From the NCBI RefSeq assembly GCF_001050515.1, contig NZ_CAHS01000015.1, positions 868,001-932,000 of the forward strand: a stretch of DNA of 64,000 bases. The letters are read 5' to 3'. Within the stretch, counting starts at the first letter, position 1, and each line of letters starts with the position of its first letter. Position numbers and translations under genes: made by a program. Origin of the DNA: Erwinia piriflorinigrans CFBP 5888 (lineage in GTDB: Bacteria; Pseudomonadota; Gammaproteobacteria; Enterobacterales; Enterobacteriaceae). The notes beneath the pieces were generated by a model. The model made no database searches and was not told the DNA's origin. It was given only the letters and a program-made list of their open reading frames with translations. Below are positions 21,123 through 30,543 of this stretch, piece after piece.

Positions 21123-21884
21123 ATGCCACAACACAATTTTGACCCGTCACCTAACGGCGTACACTATTTCAGCGTCGGCTGGAAGCTGATCCGCCTGCCG
21201 GGTATTCGCCGTTTTGTCATTATGCCGCTGTTGGTCAATATTCTCCTGATGGGGGGGGCCTTTATATGGCTATTCCAGCGTCTGGGACAATGGGTCCCCG
21301 AGCTGATGGCGATGGTGCCAGGTTGGCTACAGTGGCTAAGCTATCTGCTCTGGCCACTACTGGTGCTTTCAATCATTCTGGTCTTCAGCTACTTTTTCTC
21401 CACCATCGCTAACTGGATTGCCGCACCTTTCTGTGGACTGCTGGCTGAACAGCTTGAGGGAAGATTGGCAGGTAATCCCCTGCCAGACAGCGGCTGGAGT
21501 GGGCTGGTAAAAGATCTGCCGCGTATTCTGAAACGTGAATGGCAAAAGCTGGCTTACTATCTTCCACGGGCGCTGGGGCTGCTGGTGCTCTATTTTTTAC
21601 CGGGATTTGGGCAGACCGTCGCCCCGGTTTTGTGGTTCCTGTTCAGCGCGTGGATGATGGCAATCCAATACTGCGACTATCCGTTCGACAATCATAAAGT
21701 GAGCTTCCGCCAGATGCGTTCCGCTATGGGGCAGAACAAAACCATGAGTATGCAGTTTGGCGCTTTGGTCAGCCTGTTCACCATGATCCCGATCCTCAAT
21801 CTGGTGATCATGCCGGTCGCGGTATGCGGAGCCACCGCCATGTGGGTAGAGCGTTACCGCTCACAGCTGCGCGCGTCTCGTTAA
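21123..21884 (+). CDS. cysZ: Sulfate transporter CysZ
   Basis: A 253-residue inner-membrane protein of the CysZ (EI24) family that supplies sulfate for cysteine synthesis. It matches E. coli CysZ, including [13 protein letters not shown] and [14 protein letters not shown] at the start, the [27 protein letters not shown] hydrophobic region (split here by position ~80-110), and [22 protein letters not shown] precedes the ATG. It sits upstream of cysK, as in E. coli, with a terminator between them. Likely in the CysB regulon. Confidence 0.95.
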   Translation: MPQHNFDPSPNGVHYFSVGWKLIRLPGIRRFVIMPLLVNILLMGGAFIWLFQRLGQWVPELMAMVPGWLQWLSYLLWPLLVLSIILVFSYFFSTIANWIAAPFCGLLAEQLEGRLAGNPLPDSGWSGLVKDLPRILKREWQKLAYYLPRALGLLVLYFLPGFGQTVAPVLWFLFSAWMMAIQYCDYPFDNHKVSFRQMRSAMGQNKTMSMQFGALVSLFTMIPILNLVIMPVAVCGATAMWVERYRSQLRASR

Positions 21885-21932
21885 GTTAAGATATTCACGC
21901 GCTGGCGATTTACCTTGCAACGAAACGGCATT

Positions 21933-21969
21933 CCGGGTGGTGTTACCACCGCCCGGTTCGCCTTTTTTT
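21933..21969 (+). terminator. Terminator after cysZ
   Basis: CCGGGTGGTG and CACCGCCCGG pair over 10 bp with one G-T wobble and a 4-nt loop, followed after six bases by seven T residues. It separates cysZ from cysK. Confidence 0.8.
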
Positions 21970-22099
21970 CAGGCTTATGCCATTTCGGTCGGGCTTATTT
22001 CTGCTAAACATATCTATATTCGATTTCTTCACTTCACGGGCTGATTGAACAAGGTATGCTCTATGTGTTCCCAATATTTCATACAGTTAAGGACAGGCT

Positions 22100-23071
22100 A
22101 TGAGTAAGATATATGAAGACAACTCTTTAACAATCGGTCATACGCCGCTGGTTCGACTGAACCGTATCGGTAATGGACGCATTCTGGCAAAAGTTGAGTC
22201 ACGTAACCCAAGCTTCAGCGTCAAATGCCGTATCGGTGCCAATATGATTTGGGATGCAGAAAAACGCGGAATTCTGAAGCCGGGCATTGAGCTGGTTGAA
22301 CCCACCAGCGGCAACACCGGTATTGCTCTGGCCTACGTTGCGGCAGCGCGCGGATATAAATTGACGCTGACGATGCCGGAAACCATGAGCGTCGAGCGCC
22401 GCAAATTACTCAAAGCACTGGGGGCAAACCTGGTGCTGACCGAAGGTGCCAAAGGCATGAAGGGCGCCATCAGCAAAGCGGAAGAGATCGTCGCCAGTAA
22501 TCCAGATAAGTTTGTCCTGTTGCAGCAGTTCAGCAATCCGGCAAATCCAGAAATTCACGAAAAGACCACCGGCCCGGAAATCTGGGAAGATACCGATGGC
22601 GAAGTCGACGTGTTTATTGCCGGTGTGGGCACTGGCGGCACGCTAACCGGGGTCACTCGTTACCTTAAAAATACCAAAGGTAAAAAAGATCTGATTTCGG
22701 TTGCGGTAGAACCCACCGACTCACCGGTCATTGCTCAGGCGCTGGCAGGGGAAGAGATCAAGCCCGGCCCACATAAAATTCAGGGCATCGGCGCAGGTTT
22801 TATCCCGGGGAACCTCGAGCTCAACCTGATCGATCGCGTTATCGCCATCACCAACGAAGAATCGATTTTAACCGCACGCCGCCTGATGGAAGAAGAAGGT
22901 ATTCTGGCCGGTATCTCTTCGGGTGCAGCCGTTGCTGCCGCATTAAAGTTACAGGAAGATGCTGCATTCGCAGACAAAAATATCGTAGTCGTACTTCCCT
23001 CTTCCGGTGAGCGCTATCTGTCTACCGCACTGTTCGCCGATTTGTTTACCGAGAAAGAGCTGCAACAGTAA
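22100..23071 (+). CDS. cysK: Cysteine synthase A (O-acetylserine sulfhydrylase A)
   Basis: A 323-residue PLP enzyme making L-cysteine from O-acetylserine and sulfide; E. coli CysK is the same length. The PLP lysine is in [16 protein letters not shown], the substrate loop is [12 protein letters not shown], and the phosphate-binding loop is [16 protein letters not shown]; it ends with [12 protein letters not shown]. In E. coli it also binds CysE. The start at 22100 has AAGGACAGGC before it. It is the major aerobic enzyme alongside the CysM paralogue at 29583-30464. A terminator follows. Confidence 0.97.
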   Translation: MSKIYEDNSLTIGHTPLVRLNRIGNGRILAKVESRNPSFSVKCRIGANMIWDAEKRGILKPGIELVEPTSGNTGIALAYVAAARGYKLTLTMPETMSVERRKLLKALGANLVLTEGAKGMKGAISKAEEIVASNPDKFVLLQQFSNPANPEIHEKTTGPEIWEDTDGEVDVFIAGVGTGGTLTGVTRYLKNTKGKKDLISVAVEPTDSPVIAQALAGEEIKPGPHKIQGIGAGFIPGNLELNLIDRVIAITNEESILTARRLMEEEGILAGISSGAAVAAALKLQEDAAFADKNIVVVLPSSGERYLSTALFADLFTEKELQQ

Positions 23072-23094
23072 ACGCGGGGCACGCCAAACCGCCT

Positions 23095-23122
23095 AAAAAA
23101 GCACCTGAGAGGGTGCTTTTTT
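23095..23122 (+). terminator. Terminator of cysK
   Basis: AAAAAAGCACC and GGTGCTTTTTT form an 11-bp stem with a short loop and a built-in U-tract, 24 nt after the cysK stop. Confidence 0.92.
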
Positions 23123-23465
23123 GTGGAGTGCGTCAAACTTTTATCACTCGAAAGATTGATTTTACCCTCCATCGTCTGGTATTTAAGCTGGCAATTATTT
23201 CGATCCGAAAAATTAATCGGTCATAAATTAGAGCTGGCTGAATCGATTTACTAATTTGGCGCAGCAAGAGAAATCGCGGCATAATGAGAAGTGGATGAAT
23301 GAGGCGAAGATCCAGAATTTTCTCTTAACCTTTACTCCACCTTACCAGCGCATTTTTGGCATGGTTTTGTACGCTGCCAGTGCGACTCACTACAGGTTAA
23401 AGCCCGCCATTTTTGGCCAGGCTTTAGATCAACAACACCAAACCTAATTAAGTTGGGGAAACATA
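23123..23465 (+). promoter_or_regulatory. Long leader and promoter region of ptsH
   Basis: A 343-bp interval between the cysK terminator and ptsH with no convincing gene; a 63-codon ORF in it has no recognisable features. E. coli has several promoters and CRP/Mlc sites in the equivalent interval, so the pts operon controls are expected here, but I could not assign individual boxes with confidence. Confidence 0.5.
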
Positions 23466-23723
23466 ATGTTCCAGCAAGAAGTCACCATTACTGCACCAAA
23501 TGGCCTGCACACTCGTCCAGCTGCTCAGTTCGTTAAAGAAGCTAAGGCATTTGCCTCTGACATCACCGTTACTTCTAACGGCAAATCTGCCAGCGCGAAG
23601 AGCCTGTTCAAATTACAGACCCTGGGTCTGACGCAGGGCACCGTAGTGACCCTGTCTGCAGAAGGTGAAGACGAGCAGAAAGCCGTTGAGCATCTGGTCA
23701 AACTGATGGCCGAGCTTGAGTAA
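23466..23723 (+). CDS. ptsH: PTS phosphocarrier protein HPr
   Basis: An 85-residue cytoplasmic phosphocarrier identical in length to E. coli HPr. The phospho-histidine is His15 in [11 protein letters not shown] and the conserved Ser46 is in [11 protein letters not shown]. It passes phosphate from enzyme I to sugar-specific EIIA domains. GGGGAAACATA precedes the ATG. It is the first gene of the ptsH-ptsI-crr operon. High confidence. Confidence 0.98.
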   Translation: MFQQEVTITAPNGLHTRPAAQFVKEAKAFASDITVTSNGKSASAKSLFKLQTLGLTQGTVVTLSAEGEDEQKAVEHLVKLMAELE

Positions 23724-23927
23724 TCAGTTCGCTATCCAGCGCAGTACACTCAGACAGAATATTGCAATGTTGATCGCGGACAGGTAGTTCGCGATATCGC
23801 TTTGGTAAAATGACCGAAATTTGACAAATCGGTTTGCATTATTCGTCTGACTCGCTGAGTGGGCTACCGCAGAAGTTATCTGTGTATTCCTCTTCAGACG
23901 ATAATCAGAAAGAGAAAAGGTAGGGTT

Positions 23928-25655
23928 ATGATTTCAGGCATTTTAGCATCACCGGGTATCGCTTTCGGCAAGGCGCTTCTGCTGAAAGAAGATGAGATTG
24001 TTATTAACCGGAAAAAGATTTCTGCCGACCAGGTCGATCAGGAAGTTCAGCGTTTTCTTGATGGTCGTCAAAAAGCTGCCACGCAGCTTGCGGCGATCAA
24101 AATCAAAGCCGGTGAAACCTTCGGTGAAGAGAAAGAAGCGATCTTCGAAGGGCATATCATGCTGCTGGAAGATGAAGAGCTTGAGCAGGAAATCATCGCG
24201 CTGATCAAAGATGAGCACGCCACCGCCGACGCCGCTGCCTTTTCTGTTATTGATGGCCAGGCGAAAGCGCTGGAAGAGCTGGATGATGAGTATCTGAAAG
24301 AGCGCGCTGCCGACGTTCGTGACATCGGCAAACGCCTGCTGCAAAACATTCTCGGTCTGCACATCGTCGATCTCAGCGCCATCAACGAAGAAGTTCTGCT
24401 TATTGCTAAAGATCTGACTCCGTCAGAAACGGCCCAGCTGAACCTGAAAAAAGTATTAGGCTTTATCACCGATATTGGCGGTCGGACTTCGCATACCTCC
24501 ATTATGGCTCGCTCGCTGGAGCTGCCGGCCATTGTTGGCACCGGTGACGTCACCAGCCAGGTGAAAAACGATGATTTCCTGATCCTTGACGGCGTGAACA
24601 ATCAGGTTTACATCAACCCAACGCCAGAAAAAGTGGACGAGTTAAAAGCCGTTGCGCATCAGTACACCAGCGAAAAAAATGAGCTGGCGAAACTGAAAGA
24701 CCTGCCGGCCATCACTCTTGACGGGCATCAGGTTGAAGTCTGTGCCAACATCGGTACCGTACGTGACGTGGCGGGAGCAGAACGCAACGGCGCTGAAGGC
24801 GTTGGTTTGTACCGTACCGAATTCCTGTTTATGGATCGGGAATCTCTGCCGAGCGAAGATGAACAGTTCCAGGCTTACAAAGCCGTAGCGGAAGCGGTGG
24901 GCGCTCAGGCTGTCATCGTGCGTACGATGGACATCGGCGGCGACAAAGACCTGCCATATATGAACCTGCCGAAAGAGGACAACCCATTCCTCGGCTGGCG
25001 CGCCATCCGTATTGCGATGGATCGTACCGAAATTCTGCATGCGCAGCTGCGTGCTATTCTACGCGCTTCTGCCTTTGGCAAACTGCGTATCATGTTCCCG
25101 ATGGTGATCTCCGTTGAGGAAGTTCGCTTCCTGAAAGCTGAACTGGAAACCCTGAAAGCCCAGCTGCGCGCAGAGGGTAAAGCTTTCGACGAGCAGATCG
25201 AAGTCGGTATTATGGTGGAAACCCCAGCATCTGCGGTCATTGCCCATCATCTGGCTAAAGAAGTCGACTTCTTTAGTATTGGGACAAACGACCTGACACA
25301 GTATACTCTGGCGGTAGATCGTGGTAACGACCTGATTGCGCATCTCTATAATCCTATGTCCCCTTCTGTCCTCACGCTGATTAAGCAGGTTATTGATGCT
25401 TCTCACGCTGAAGGTAAGTGGACCGGCATGTGTGGTGAGCTGGCAGGTGACGAACGTGCTACACTACTGTTATTAGGAATGGGGCTGGACGAATTCAGCA
25501 TGAGTGCCATTTCTATCCCACGCATCAAGAAAATTATTCGTAATACCAATTTTGAAGATGCGAAGGCGTTAGCAGAGCAAGCTCTGGCTCAGCCGACAGC
25601 GGACGAACTGATGAACCTGGTGAATAAGTTCATCGAAGAAAAAACACTCTGCTGA
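23928..25655 (+). CDS. ptsI: PTS enzyme I (phosphoenolpyruvate-protein phosphotransferase)
   Basis: A 575-residue enzyme that starts the PTS by taking phosphate from PEP. The N-terminal domain carries the active histidine in [22 protein letters not shown] (~residue 189). The C-terminal PEP-binding barrel carries [41 protein letters not shown] and the catalytic cysteine in [14 protein letters not shown] 23928 follows AGAGAAAAGGTAGGG and matches the E. coli start; an earlier in-frame ATG at 23859 adds unrelated residues. The ptsH-ptsI gap is 204 nt. Confidence 0.97.
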   Translation: MISGILASPGIAFGKALLLKEDEIVINRKKISADQVDQEVQRFLDGRQKAATQLAAIKIKAGETFGEEKEAIFEGHIMLLEDEELEQEIIALIKDEHATADAAAFSVIDGQAKALEELDDEYLKERAADVRDIGKRLLQNILGLHIVDLSAINEEVLLIAKDLTPSETAQLNLKKVLGFITDIGGRTSHTSIMARSLELPAIVGTGDVTSQVKNDDFLILDGVNNQVYINPTPEKVDELKAVAHQYTSEKNELAKLKDLPAITLDGHQVEVCANIGTVRDVAGAERNGAEGVGLYRTEFLFMDRESLPSEDEQFQAYKAVAEAVGAQAVIVRTMDIGGDKDLPYMNLPKEDNPFLGWRAIRIAMDRTEILHAQLRAILRASAFGKLRIMFPMVISVEEVRFLKAELETLKAQLRAEGKAFDEQIEVGIMVETPASAVIAHHLAKEVDFFSIGTNDLTQYTLAVDRGNDLIAHLYNPMSPSVLTLIKQVIDASHAEGKWTGMCGELAGDERATLLLLGMGLDEFSMSAISIPRIKKIIRNTNFEDAKALAEQALAQPTADELMNLVNKFIEEKTLC

Positions 25656-25698
25656 AACTGAGAGACGCTGGCACAACATTACTGCTTAGGAGAAGAAC

Positions 25699-26202
25699 AT
25701 GGGGTTGTTTTCAAAACTTTTTGGCGATAAGTCAGATTCTGCATCGGGTGCTATTGAGATCGTAGCACCGCTATCGGGCGAAATCGTTAATATCGAAGAC
25801 GTACCGGATGTGGTTTTTGCGGAGAAAATTGTTGGCGATGGCATCGCGATCAAACCTACAGGCAATAAAATGGTTGCGCCAGTTGATGGCACCATCGGAA
25901 AAATTTTCGAAACCAATCATGCGTTTTCCATCGAATCTGACAACGGCATTGAGCTTTTTGTCCATTTCGGGATTGATACGGTTGAGCTGAAAGGTGAGGG
26001 CTTCAAGCGTATCGCGGAAGAAGGGCAGAAAGTGAAGAAAGGCGACGTAGTGATCGAATTCGATCTTGCCTTGCTGGAAGAAAAAGCGAAATCAACGCTG
26101 ACGCCGGTAGTGATCTCGAATATGGATGAGATCAAAGAGCTGGTTAAGTTGACGGGTAGCGTTGTGGTCGGTGAGACCCCGGTTATTCGTATTAAAAAAT
26201 AA
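25699..26202 (+). CDS. crr: Glucose-specific PTS enzyme IIA (EIIA-Glc)
   Basis: A 167-residue cytoplasmic phosphocarrier (169 in E. coli) with the active histidine in [18 protein letters not shown] (~residue 90) and the amphipathic N-terminus [13 protein letters not shown] that aids membrane binding. It phosphorylates glucose via PtsG, activates adenylate cyclase and causes inducer exclusion by binding permeases and glycerol kinase (family knowledge). AGGAGAAGAAC precedes the ATG. It is last in the pts operon, followed by a strong terminator. Confidence 0.98.
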   Translation: MGLFSKLFGDKSDSASGAIEIVAPLSGEIVNIEDVPDVVFAEKIVGDGIAIKPTGNKMVAPVDGTIGKIFETNHAFSIESDNGIELFVHFGIDTVELKGEGFKRIAEEGQKVKKGDVVIEFDLALLEEKAKSTLTPVVISNMDEIKELVKLTGSVVVGETPVIRIKK

Positions 26203-26215
26203 TCGCGCTCCTGAG

Positions 26216-26252
26216 AAAAAGCCCACTGGATACATTCAGTGGGCTTTTTTTT
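26216..26252 (+). terminator. Terminator of the pts operon
   Basis: AAAAAGCCCACTG and CAGTGGGCTTTTT form a 13-bp stem with an 8-nt loop and a T-rich tail. Confidence 0.93.
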
Positions 26253-26383
26253 GGACAATCGTACTGCCATGATTCGATATTTAGATCCGCTCGAGTGACA
26301 ACCTTATACTCCCTCGTTAACTTATCTGTGCTAATCCTGTGCTATCTTGTTCGGGAAAAATTAGCTAACGAAGTTTGGCTAAT

Positions 26384-26929
26384 ATGAGCCATATATCCAT
26401 TTATGAAATCCACGATCGGTGTCTTATTACAACGCAACATGTTATTCAGCGTTTTGGCTGGCACACTATTTCGCTCACCACGTTGAGCAATGGCGATAAA
26501 TGTAAGCTCGAAGAAGGTATCAACAACTCTGTGCTCAACTGGGCATGGGCAATGGACCGATACAGAGGTGATGCCGACAATGGCATACCGAACATATCGC
26601 TAAAGGTTATCGAACATGACGAGCCGGACGCGTTACACGCCGTGATTATCTGTAAATACGATGAGTCCCGCGAACAGTTCTCTATCTGTATGTTAGAGAA
26701 TTTCATCAGCGCTGTGGCATCGGCACTTACTGGCAAAGTGCTTATCATAGCGCTTATTTACTCGACAACGTTCTGCGAAGTAGCAGAACTTAGCGAGATT
26801 TACATTCAAGACCCGACATCAGATGCGAAGCCACGTTATGTGTCTTATGGCTTCGCCCAGGTATGGGATGACCACGATAAATGTCGGCAAATGTATCAGA
26901 TATACTACAGCTCATTCAAAGTAAGGTGA
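26384..26929 (+). CDS. Hypothetical protein after crr
   Basis: A 181-residue protein I do not recognise. It is not secreted: no signal peptide, and only one modestly hydrophobic stretch near residues 115-135 (VASALTGKVLIIALIYSTTF). Cysteines are scattered (six) and aromatic residues are frequent in the last third. Codon use and base composition look more AT-rich than the flanking pts and cys genes, which suggests transfer. The order of alternating hydrophobic stretches near residues 75-105 could fit an alpha/beta fold such as GNAT, but no acetyl-CoA motif is visible. ATG 26384 is preferred over TTG 26375. pdxK occupies this site in E. coli. Confidence 0.6.
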   Translation: MSHISIYEIHDRCLITTQHVIQRFGWHTISLTTLSNGDKCKLEEGINNSVLNWAWAMDRYRGDADNGIPNISLKVIEHDEPDALHAVIICKYDESREQFSICMLENFISAVASALTGKVLIIALIYSTTFCEVAELSEIYIQDPTSDAKPRYVSYGFAQVWDDHDKCRQMYQIYYSSFKVR

Positions 26930-27048
26930 GTGGTGCAGACCTTGATGAGTAATCTGACCCCCAATAGGGGAACAGGGCTAATAATTGTAAAATGAGCAGC
27001 ACTGATGTAAAATTATACTAAATGGTCAATAGTCGACGAGGAGGCGTT

Positions 27049-27222
27049 ATGTTGAAACAAATAAAAAAAATCGATTCATCGGCAGCGATGGTCGCTACTC
27101 AACGTTCCTTAGATTTTTGGGCAACAATCGATGGCAATAAACTTGCCAAATCAGGCCTCAAAGAGAAGGAAATGGATCTGGTAGGCCCGAGGAAAATGGA
27201 AAAAGCGATCCACCAAGGCTAA
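27049..27222 (+). CDS. Small hypothetical protein (57 residues)
   Basis: A 57-residue basic hydrophilic protein starting MLKQIKKIDSSAAM and ending GPRKMEKAIHQG; I do not recognise it. GACGAGGAGG sits about 5 nt before ATG 27049, an almost perfect ribosome-binding site, so translation is likely. An earlier in-frame ATG at 27022 lies upstream of that site and is rejected. It lies 119 nt after the unknown 181-residue gene, in the same orientation, and is followed by a hairpin. It could be a small partner of that gene, but nothing in the sequence proves this. Confidence 0.6.
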   Translation: MLKQIKKIDSSAAMVATQRSLDFWATIDGNKLAKSGLKEKEMDLVGPRKMEKAIHQG

Positions 27223-27238
27223 TCCATTTAATATGCTG

Positions 27239-27265
27239 AATAAGACTTCCATTGGGAGTCTTATT
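27239..27265 (+). terminator. Hairpin after the small hypothetical gene
   Basis: AATAAGACTTCC and GGGAGTCTTATT form a 12-bp stem (one wobble) with a 3-nt loop, 16 nt after the stop; only a weak T-rich tail follows. Confidence 0.65.
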
Positions 27266-27371
27266 CATTTCTGCCAGTTCATCCACCGCAGAGAACACGC
27301 TGCCTGGCCACGACATCTGAACTCAAAAGCCGGTTTACCTGTGCCAGAAAGCTGGCGTTCATTCAGACCGA

Positions 27372-28724
27372 TTAAATCTCCCAATGCGGCAGACGAATGA
27401 TCAGCTCCAGACCACCTTCGCGAGCATTCAACGCGCTGACCTCCCCTCCGTGAGCGATCACCACTTTACGCACAATGGACAAGCCAAGTCCGTAGCCTTT
27501 GCCTGACAACGGTGAATTGACGCGCACAAACGGGTCAAAAATACTGGAAAGTTTATCAGGATCCACTCCCGGACCGCGATCGCGTACGCCAATGACCAGC
27601 CAGCCGTTTTCCTGTTGCAGGTTAATCAGCACCTGTTGGCCCCGGGTTGAAAAACGCAGCGCGTTACGCACCACGTTTTCTAGCGCGGAACGAATCAGGT
27701 TGGCATCCCCCTTGACGGTGTAATCATGATGTCTGTCGGCTTCAAGCAAGATCTCAACGCCCGGCACCTGCGCCTCGTAACGCGCATCGTTAGCCACTGC
27801 TTCCAGCAGCCCGAGCAAATCCAGGTATTGTTCATCGGGCAGATCCTTATGTTCCGCCCGCGACAGGGTAAGCAGCTCGCCGATCATCTTATCCAGACGA
27901 CGTGCCTCTTCATCGATCCTGTCGAGTGAAGCGCTAACGGAGCTGGGCGTCTGACGCGCTAACCCGGTTGCCAGCTGCAGGCGTGCCAGCGGTGAACGCA
28001 GTTCGTGAGAAACGTCGTGTAGCAGCTCTTCGCGCGCGCTGACCAGTACCGAAAGCCGCTCCACCATCGCATCAAAATCCTGCGCCACCGCCGACAGCTC
28101 GTCGTAGCGTCGGCGCATTTGCGGATACAGGCGTACGGATAGATCGCCTTTCGAGACACGGGCAAAGCCTGCTCGCAGTTGACGCATGGGACGCGTCAGG
28201 TTCCAGGCCAGAAACAGACTGAATAACAGTCCGCAAACACCGCCGGCAATAAACAGCGGCTGCGGCATATTAAGAATGCTGTGCGGTCGATGCGCCATAC
28301 CGCTATCCGCTCGCATACCAGCCACGTTATAGCGCAGCTGATAGCGATGTCCGTCTGCCCCGCTCACCGATTCGATGATCGTCTCCGGGAATTCTCCAGG
28401 TGGCAGAACCTGATTCAGCTCATCCGGCAACGTCCCGGCTGGCGGCAAACTATCGGTTCGCTGCACCGAAAAAAACTGCCGATCCTCCGGCGGCCAGTCC
28501 ACCAACATATTATTCAGCGCGTCCGGGCCACCGCGTTGCAACACGGACACGGCAGAGGTCATTTGCAGATTAATCATCCGTCTGGTGGCAAGATTTTCCG
28601 GAGGTTCATGATGTTTGCCGTATAAGCTAAAACCCAGCCACAGAAGTTGCGTAATGGCAATAAAGGTCAACCAGAAACCCAGCAGGATTTTCCAGAACAG
28701 AAACCCACGGAAGCCAGATTTCAT
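27372..28724 (-). CDS. CpxA-like sensor histidine kinase
   Basis: A 450-residue inner-membrane sensor kinase. TM1 is at residues ~8-34, a ~115-residue periplasmic domain follows, TM2 is at ~155-175, then HAMP (NLTRPMRQLRAGFARVSKGDL). The kinase core has the phospho-acceptor His240 in LLHDVSHELRSPLARLQ and ATP-binding motifs NVVRNALRFS, DRGPGV and GKGYGLGLSI. Its catalytic core resembles CpxA, but the periplasmic domain is different, and the true cpxA would be elsewhere. It overlaps the response regulator gene by 4 nt (ATGA). The signal is unknown. E. coli has no such pair at this site. Confidence 0.88.
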   Translation of the reverse strand: MKSGFRGFLFWKILLGFWLTFIAITQLLWLGFSLYGKHHEPPENLATRRMINLQMTSAVSVLQRGGPDALNNMLVDWPPEDRQFFSVQRTDSLPPAGTLPDELNQVLPPGEFPETIIESVSGADGHRYQLRYNVAGMRADSGMAHRPHSILNMPQPLFIAGGVCGLLFSLFLAWNLTRPMRQLRAGFARVSKGDLSVRLYPQMRRRYDELSAVAQDFDAMVERLSVLVSAREELLHDVSHELRSPLARLQLATGLARQTPSSVSASLDRIDEEARRLDKMIGELLTLSRAEHKDLPDEQYLDLLGLLEAVANDARYEAQVPGVEILLEADRHHDYTVKGDANLIRSALENVVRNALRFSTRGQQVLINLQQENGWLVIGVRDRGPGVDPDKLSSIFDPFVRVNSPLSGKGYGLGLSIVRKVVIAHGGEVSALNAREGGLELIIRLPHWEI

Positions 28725-29401
28725 CGGATACGGTAGCCGATACTGCGCACCGTCTCGATATTGATCGTATCATGGGTTAACGCCGCCAGTTTCTGACGAA
28801 TGTTACTGATATGCACGTCCACGCTGCGATCGTAAGCCTCACGCGGGCGGCCCAATCCCTTTTCCGAAAGCTCATCTTTCGATACCACACGTTCAGCGGA
28901 GCGCAACAGCAGATCGAGCAAATTGAACTCAGACGCGGTGAGATCAAAAGGCTTATTCTGCCATTCGCTGATGCGCGTTGCCGGGTTTAACGTCAGTTCG
29001 CCCCATGCCACCACATCGGTGTTTTTTGCAGAAACCGGCGGCTCTTCAACACGCCGGAGCACGGCGCGCAGGCGTGCGACCAGTTCACGCGGATAACAGG
29101 GTTTGGGCATATAATCATCCGCCCCCATTTCCAGTCCGATCACGCGGTCGATGTTATCTCCCTTCGCCGTTAGCATGATCACCGGCAGACGGCCGTGCTG
29201 TCGCACCTGGCGCAAAACATCAATGCCACTCATATCCGGTAGCATGATATCGAGGATCATCGCGTTGTAGTCGCCGGTAATCGCCCTTTCCACTCCCGCT
29301 TTGCCGGTTAACACTAATGACGCATCGAAACCTTCGGCAATCAGGTACTCACTCAGCATGGTGCCCAGCTCAAGGTCGTCGTCGACCAATAAAATTTTCA
29401 T
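28721..29401 (-). CDS. OmpR/CpxR-family response regulator
   Basis: A 226-residue regulator: receiver domain (acidic pocket DDD at 7-9, phospho-acceptor Asp51 in MILDIMLPDMSGID, conserved Lys in MPKPCYPREL) and a winged-helix output domain ending DVHISNIRQKLAALTHD and VRSIGYRIR. It is closest in pattern to CpxR. ATG 29401 (MKILLVDDD) is chosen because the upstream in-frame codons are not family-like and GAGAGA precedes this start. It is first in the pair, with the kinase downstream. An 11-bp-period direct repeat upstream may be its own binding site. Confidence 0.88.
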   Translation of the reverse strand: MKILLVDDDLELGTMLSEYLIAEGFDASLVLTGKAGVERAITGDYNAMILDIMLPDMSGIDVLRQVRQHGRLPVIMLTAKGDNIDRVIGLEMGADDYMPKPCYPRELVARLRAVLRRVEEPPVSAKNTDVVAWGELTLNPATRISEWQNKPFDLTASEFNLLDLLLRSAERVVSKDELSEKGLGRPREAYDRSVDVHISNIRQKLAALTHDTINIETVRSIGYRIR

Positions 29402-29462
29402 ACGCGATCTCTCTGTGATACAGACGTCATTTTCACCTGTTAACGGGCAACGCGCAGCCCCT

Positions 29463-29478
29463 TTTACCCAATCCTTAC
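29463..29478 (-). promoter_or_regulatory. Direct repeat upstream of the CpxR-like gene
   Basis: Read on the minus strand, GTAAG and GTAAA start 11 bp apart, about 60-75 bp upstream of the regulator start. This resembles the CpxR box (GTAAA-N5-GTAAA) with one extra base of spacing and may mediate autoregulation. Short motif, so tentative. Confidence 0.4.
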
Positions 29479-29582
29479 AGTATGACAAGAGTAGACCACT
29501 CGTCGGCTATTTACCGGACAGAGGGTGAAGTGACGCGCATTCACGCAGTGAGAACGGCAGTTAACGCCGATCCGCAAAGACG

Positions 29583-30464
29583 TTATGAGTAAACGCCGGT
29601 TGACAGATAGCGGTCACCGCGATCGCAGATAATAGCCACGATCACACTGGCTGGATGAGCTCGGGCGATGTGCAACGCCCCGGCAACGGCACCGCCAGAG
29701 CTGACGCCGCAGAATATGCCTTCCTTCCTGGCCAGCAGACGCATGGTCTCTTCTGCTTCCTGTTGCGACATATCTAACAGGCGGTCAACCAGTTCGGGGC
29801 GGAAAATGCCCGGAACATAGGCTGCGGGCCAGCGGCGAATGCCCGGAATGCTGCTGCCTTCGGACGGCTGTAGTCCGACGATTTCCACCGCCTGGTTTTG
29901 CTGTTTGAGAAAACGCCCCACGCCGGTTATGGTGCCGGTAGTTCCCATACTGGAGACAAAATGCGTCAAACGCCCGCCCGTCTGCTGCCAAATTTCTGGC
30001 CCGGTGGTGAGAAAATGGCCCAGCGGGTTATCGGGGTTATTAAACTGATCCAGCACCTTGCCTTCACTGCGTGCGGCCATCTCCAGCGCTAAATCCCGCG
30101 CGCCCTCCATGCCCTGATCGCGGCTGACAAGGATCAACTCTGCCCCGTAAGCGCGCATCGCCGCCTGGCGCTCAACGCTCATGCTTTCCGGCATCAGGAG
30201 CTTAATCACATAGCCTTTCATTGCGGCGATCATCGCCAGAGCAATACCCGTGTTGCCGCTGGTTGCCTCGATCAGGACATCACCAGGGTGGATTTCACCG
30301 CGCAATTCCGCCTGCTGGATCATGGATAACGCCGCACGATCCTTGACCGAACCGGCAGGATTGTTACCTTCCATTTTTAGCCATATCTCACTGCCATTAT
30401 CCGGCATAAGGCGCTGTAACTGGATTAATGGCGTGTTGCCAATCGTGTTTTCAAGTGTGATCAA
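29583..30464 (-). CDS. cysM: Cysteine synthase B (O-acetylserine sulfhydrylase B)
   Basis: A 293-residue PLP enzyme (E. coli 303) that makes cysteine from O-acetylserine and can use thiosulfate to give S-sulfocysteine. The PLP lysine is in NPAGSVKDRAALSMI, the substrate loop is [20 protein letters not shown], and PEIWQQTGGRLTHFVSSMGTTGTITG and GRGDRYLSTGV-type ends (here CDRGDRYLSTGVYS) follow. The C-terminus is about ten residues shorter than in E. coli. It is the last gene of the cysPTWA-M operon, 79 nt after cysA, with a hairpin in the gap. Likely CysB-controlled. Confidence 0.95.
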   Translation of the reverse strand: MITLENTIGNTPLIQLQRLMPDNGSEIWLKMEGNNPAGSVKDRAALSMIQQAELRGEIHPGDVLIEATSGNTGIALAMIAAMKGYVIKLLMPESMSVERQAAMRAYGAELILVSRDQGMEGARDLALEMAARSEGKVLDQFNNPDNPLGHFLTTGPEIWQQTGGRLTHFVSSMGTTGTITGVGRFLKQQNQAVEIVGLQPSEGSSIPGIRRWPAAYVPGIFRPELVDRLLDMSQQEAEETMRLLARKEGIFCGVSSGGAVAGALHIARAHPASVIVAIICDRGDRYLSTGVYS

Positions 30465-30489
30465 GTCAGGCTTCCCGGCATGAAGTCGT

Positions 30490-30513
30490 AGGGGCTGGCA
30501 TCAACCAGCCCCT
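30490..30513 (-). other. Intercistronic hairpin between cysA and cysM
   Basis: AGGGGCTGG and CCAGCCCCT form a 9-bp perfect stem with a 6-nt loop, about 25 nt before the cysM start. No U-tract follows on the minus strand, so it is more likely an mRNA processing or stability element than a full terminator; it could lower cysM output relative to the transporter genes. Confidence 0.55.
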
Positions 30514-30543
30514 TGCGGAAATAAGAGTCAGAGAAGGAAAGTA

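Noticed and set aside
23256-23447. 63-codon ORF between cysK and ptsH
   Set aside because: Poor ribosome-binding site, lies in the expected pts promoter region, and the product has no recognisable pattern.
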